A stretch of DNA of 12,236 nt from Clostridiales bacterium (lineage in GTDB: Bacteria; Bacillota; Clostridia; Oscillospirales; Oscillospiraceae): assembly GCA_021203685.1 (NCBI GenBank), contig JAJQAS010000071.1:1-12236 (forward strand). Reading direction: 5' to 3'. Under the pieces are notes generated by a model that was not told the origin of the DNA, did no database searches, and saw nothing but the letters and a program-made list of their open reading frames with translations. Of this stretch, positions 12,174 to 12,236 are shown piece by piece. Position 1 is the first letter of the stretch, and every line of letters begins with the position of its first letter. The translations under genes and the position numbers were made by a program.

Positions 12174-12236
12174 AGTACGCGACGCCCCAGACCACCATCT
12201 TCTTGGCGGGTTTGCCGCAGACGGGGCAGACCTCCC
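12172..12236 (-). CDS. Partial CDS, C-terminal end of a CPVCG metal-knuckle protein
   Basis: The last 20 residues read EVCPVCGKPAKKMVVWGVAY on the minus strand before a TAA stop (plus-strand TTA at 12172-12174). The gene continues past the right edge of the window. CPVCG is half of a zinc- or iron-binding knuckle, as in rubredoxin-like ends of rubrerythrins and in many zinc-ribbon proteins. The rest of the protein is needed to tell which. The coding frame is supported by window-typical GC-rich codons and by the bidirectional terminator placed for it. Its stop codon overlaps the right arm of the inverted-repeat element. Confidence 0.6.
   Translation of the reverse strand, partial: EVCPVCGKPAKKMVVWGVAY

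Noticed and set aside
1..12236. Defence island, prophage, toxin-antitoxin pair or biosynthetic gene cluster
   Set aside because: No integrase, phage, toxin, nuclease, cas or assembly-line gene is recognisable. All complete genes are housekeeping or envelope functions except the DUF1810 gene.
1..12236. tRNA or rRNA genes
   Set aside because: I found no cloverleaf with TTCGA-type T-arm and CCA end, and no rRNA-like conserved blocks, on either strand.

Overview
The window looks like a chromosomal segment of a GC-rich gut Clostridium-class Firmicute, most likely Oscillospiraceae (Flavonifractor/Pseudoflavonifractor/Lawsonibacter-like). This is inferred from the roughly 60% GC coding sequence, strong AGGAGG-type ribosome binding sites, near-consensus sigma-A promoters, the Firmicute-type infC-rpmI-rplT operon, CDP-glycerol glycerophosphotransferases, and AT-rich intergenic repeats. 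No taxonomic marker was searched.

Layout, left to right. (1) 157-1281: prfB (RF2), without the usual programmed frameshift, ended by a strong intrinsic terminator. (2) 1362-4955: a wall-polymer block. A TagB/primase-like enzyme (1451-2596) has its own extended -10 promoter. A TagF/polymerase-like enzyme (2786-4102) follows, then a TagG-like ABC-2 permease (4179-4955) with its own promoter. No TagH ATPase is present. Together they could prime, extend and export a poly(glycerol-phosphate)-type polymer. (3) 4956-5285: repeats and a terminator. A heptad-periodic inverted repeat carries a nested 160-bp MITE with 16/17-bp terminal inverted repeats and a CTAA target duplication. (4) 5304-5738: a DUF1810 gene whose 5' end appears frameshifted. 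(5) 5769-7199: the translation operon infC-rpmI-rplT, with a perfect-consensus promoter, a structured leader ending in an attenuator-like hairpin, an AUU start for IF3, and a terminator. (6) 7200-7627: the most interesting intergenic region. A promoter, a GC-rich hairpin, two CRISPR-like repeats separated by a 35-nt spacer, and a terminator together look like a stand-alone RNA gene of about 190 nt. No cas gene is visible. (7) 7628-9871: the topoisomerase IV A subunit gene (parC), with its own promoter. (8) 9953-11934: rfbA-rfbB, the first two steps from glucose-1-phosphate towards dTDP-rhamnose, under a strong promoter. (9) 11922-12236: a 252-bp inverted-repeat element that runs stop codon to stop codon between rfbB and a convergent gene cut by the window edge. 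A bidirectional terminator lies inside it.

Overall the coding content is housekeeping plus cell-envelope genes. The unusual material is between the genes: the orphan CRISPR-like RNA, period-7 repeats that supply the stop codons of neighbouring genes, the nested MITE, and a three-stem palindromic repeat at 2682-2737. The window has many recognisable promoters, so most genes or gene pairs seem to be transcribed as short independent units.
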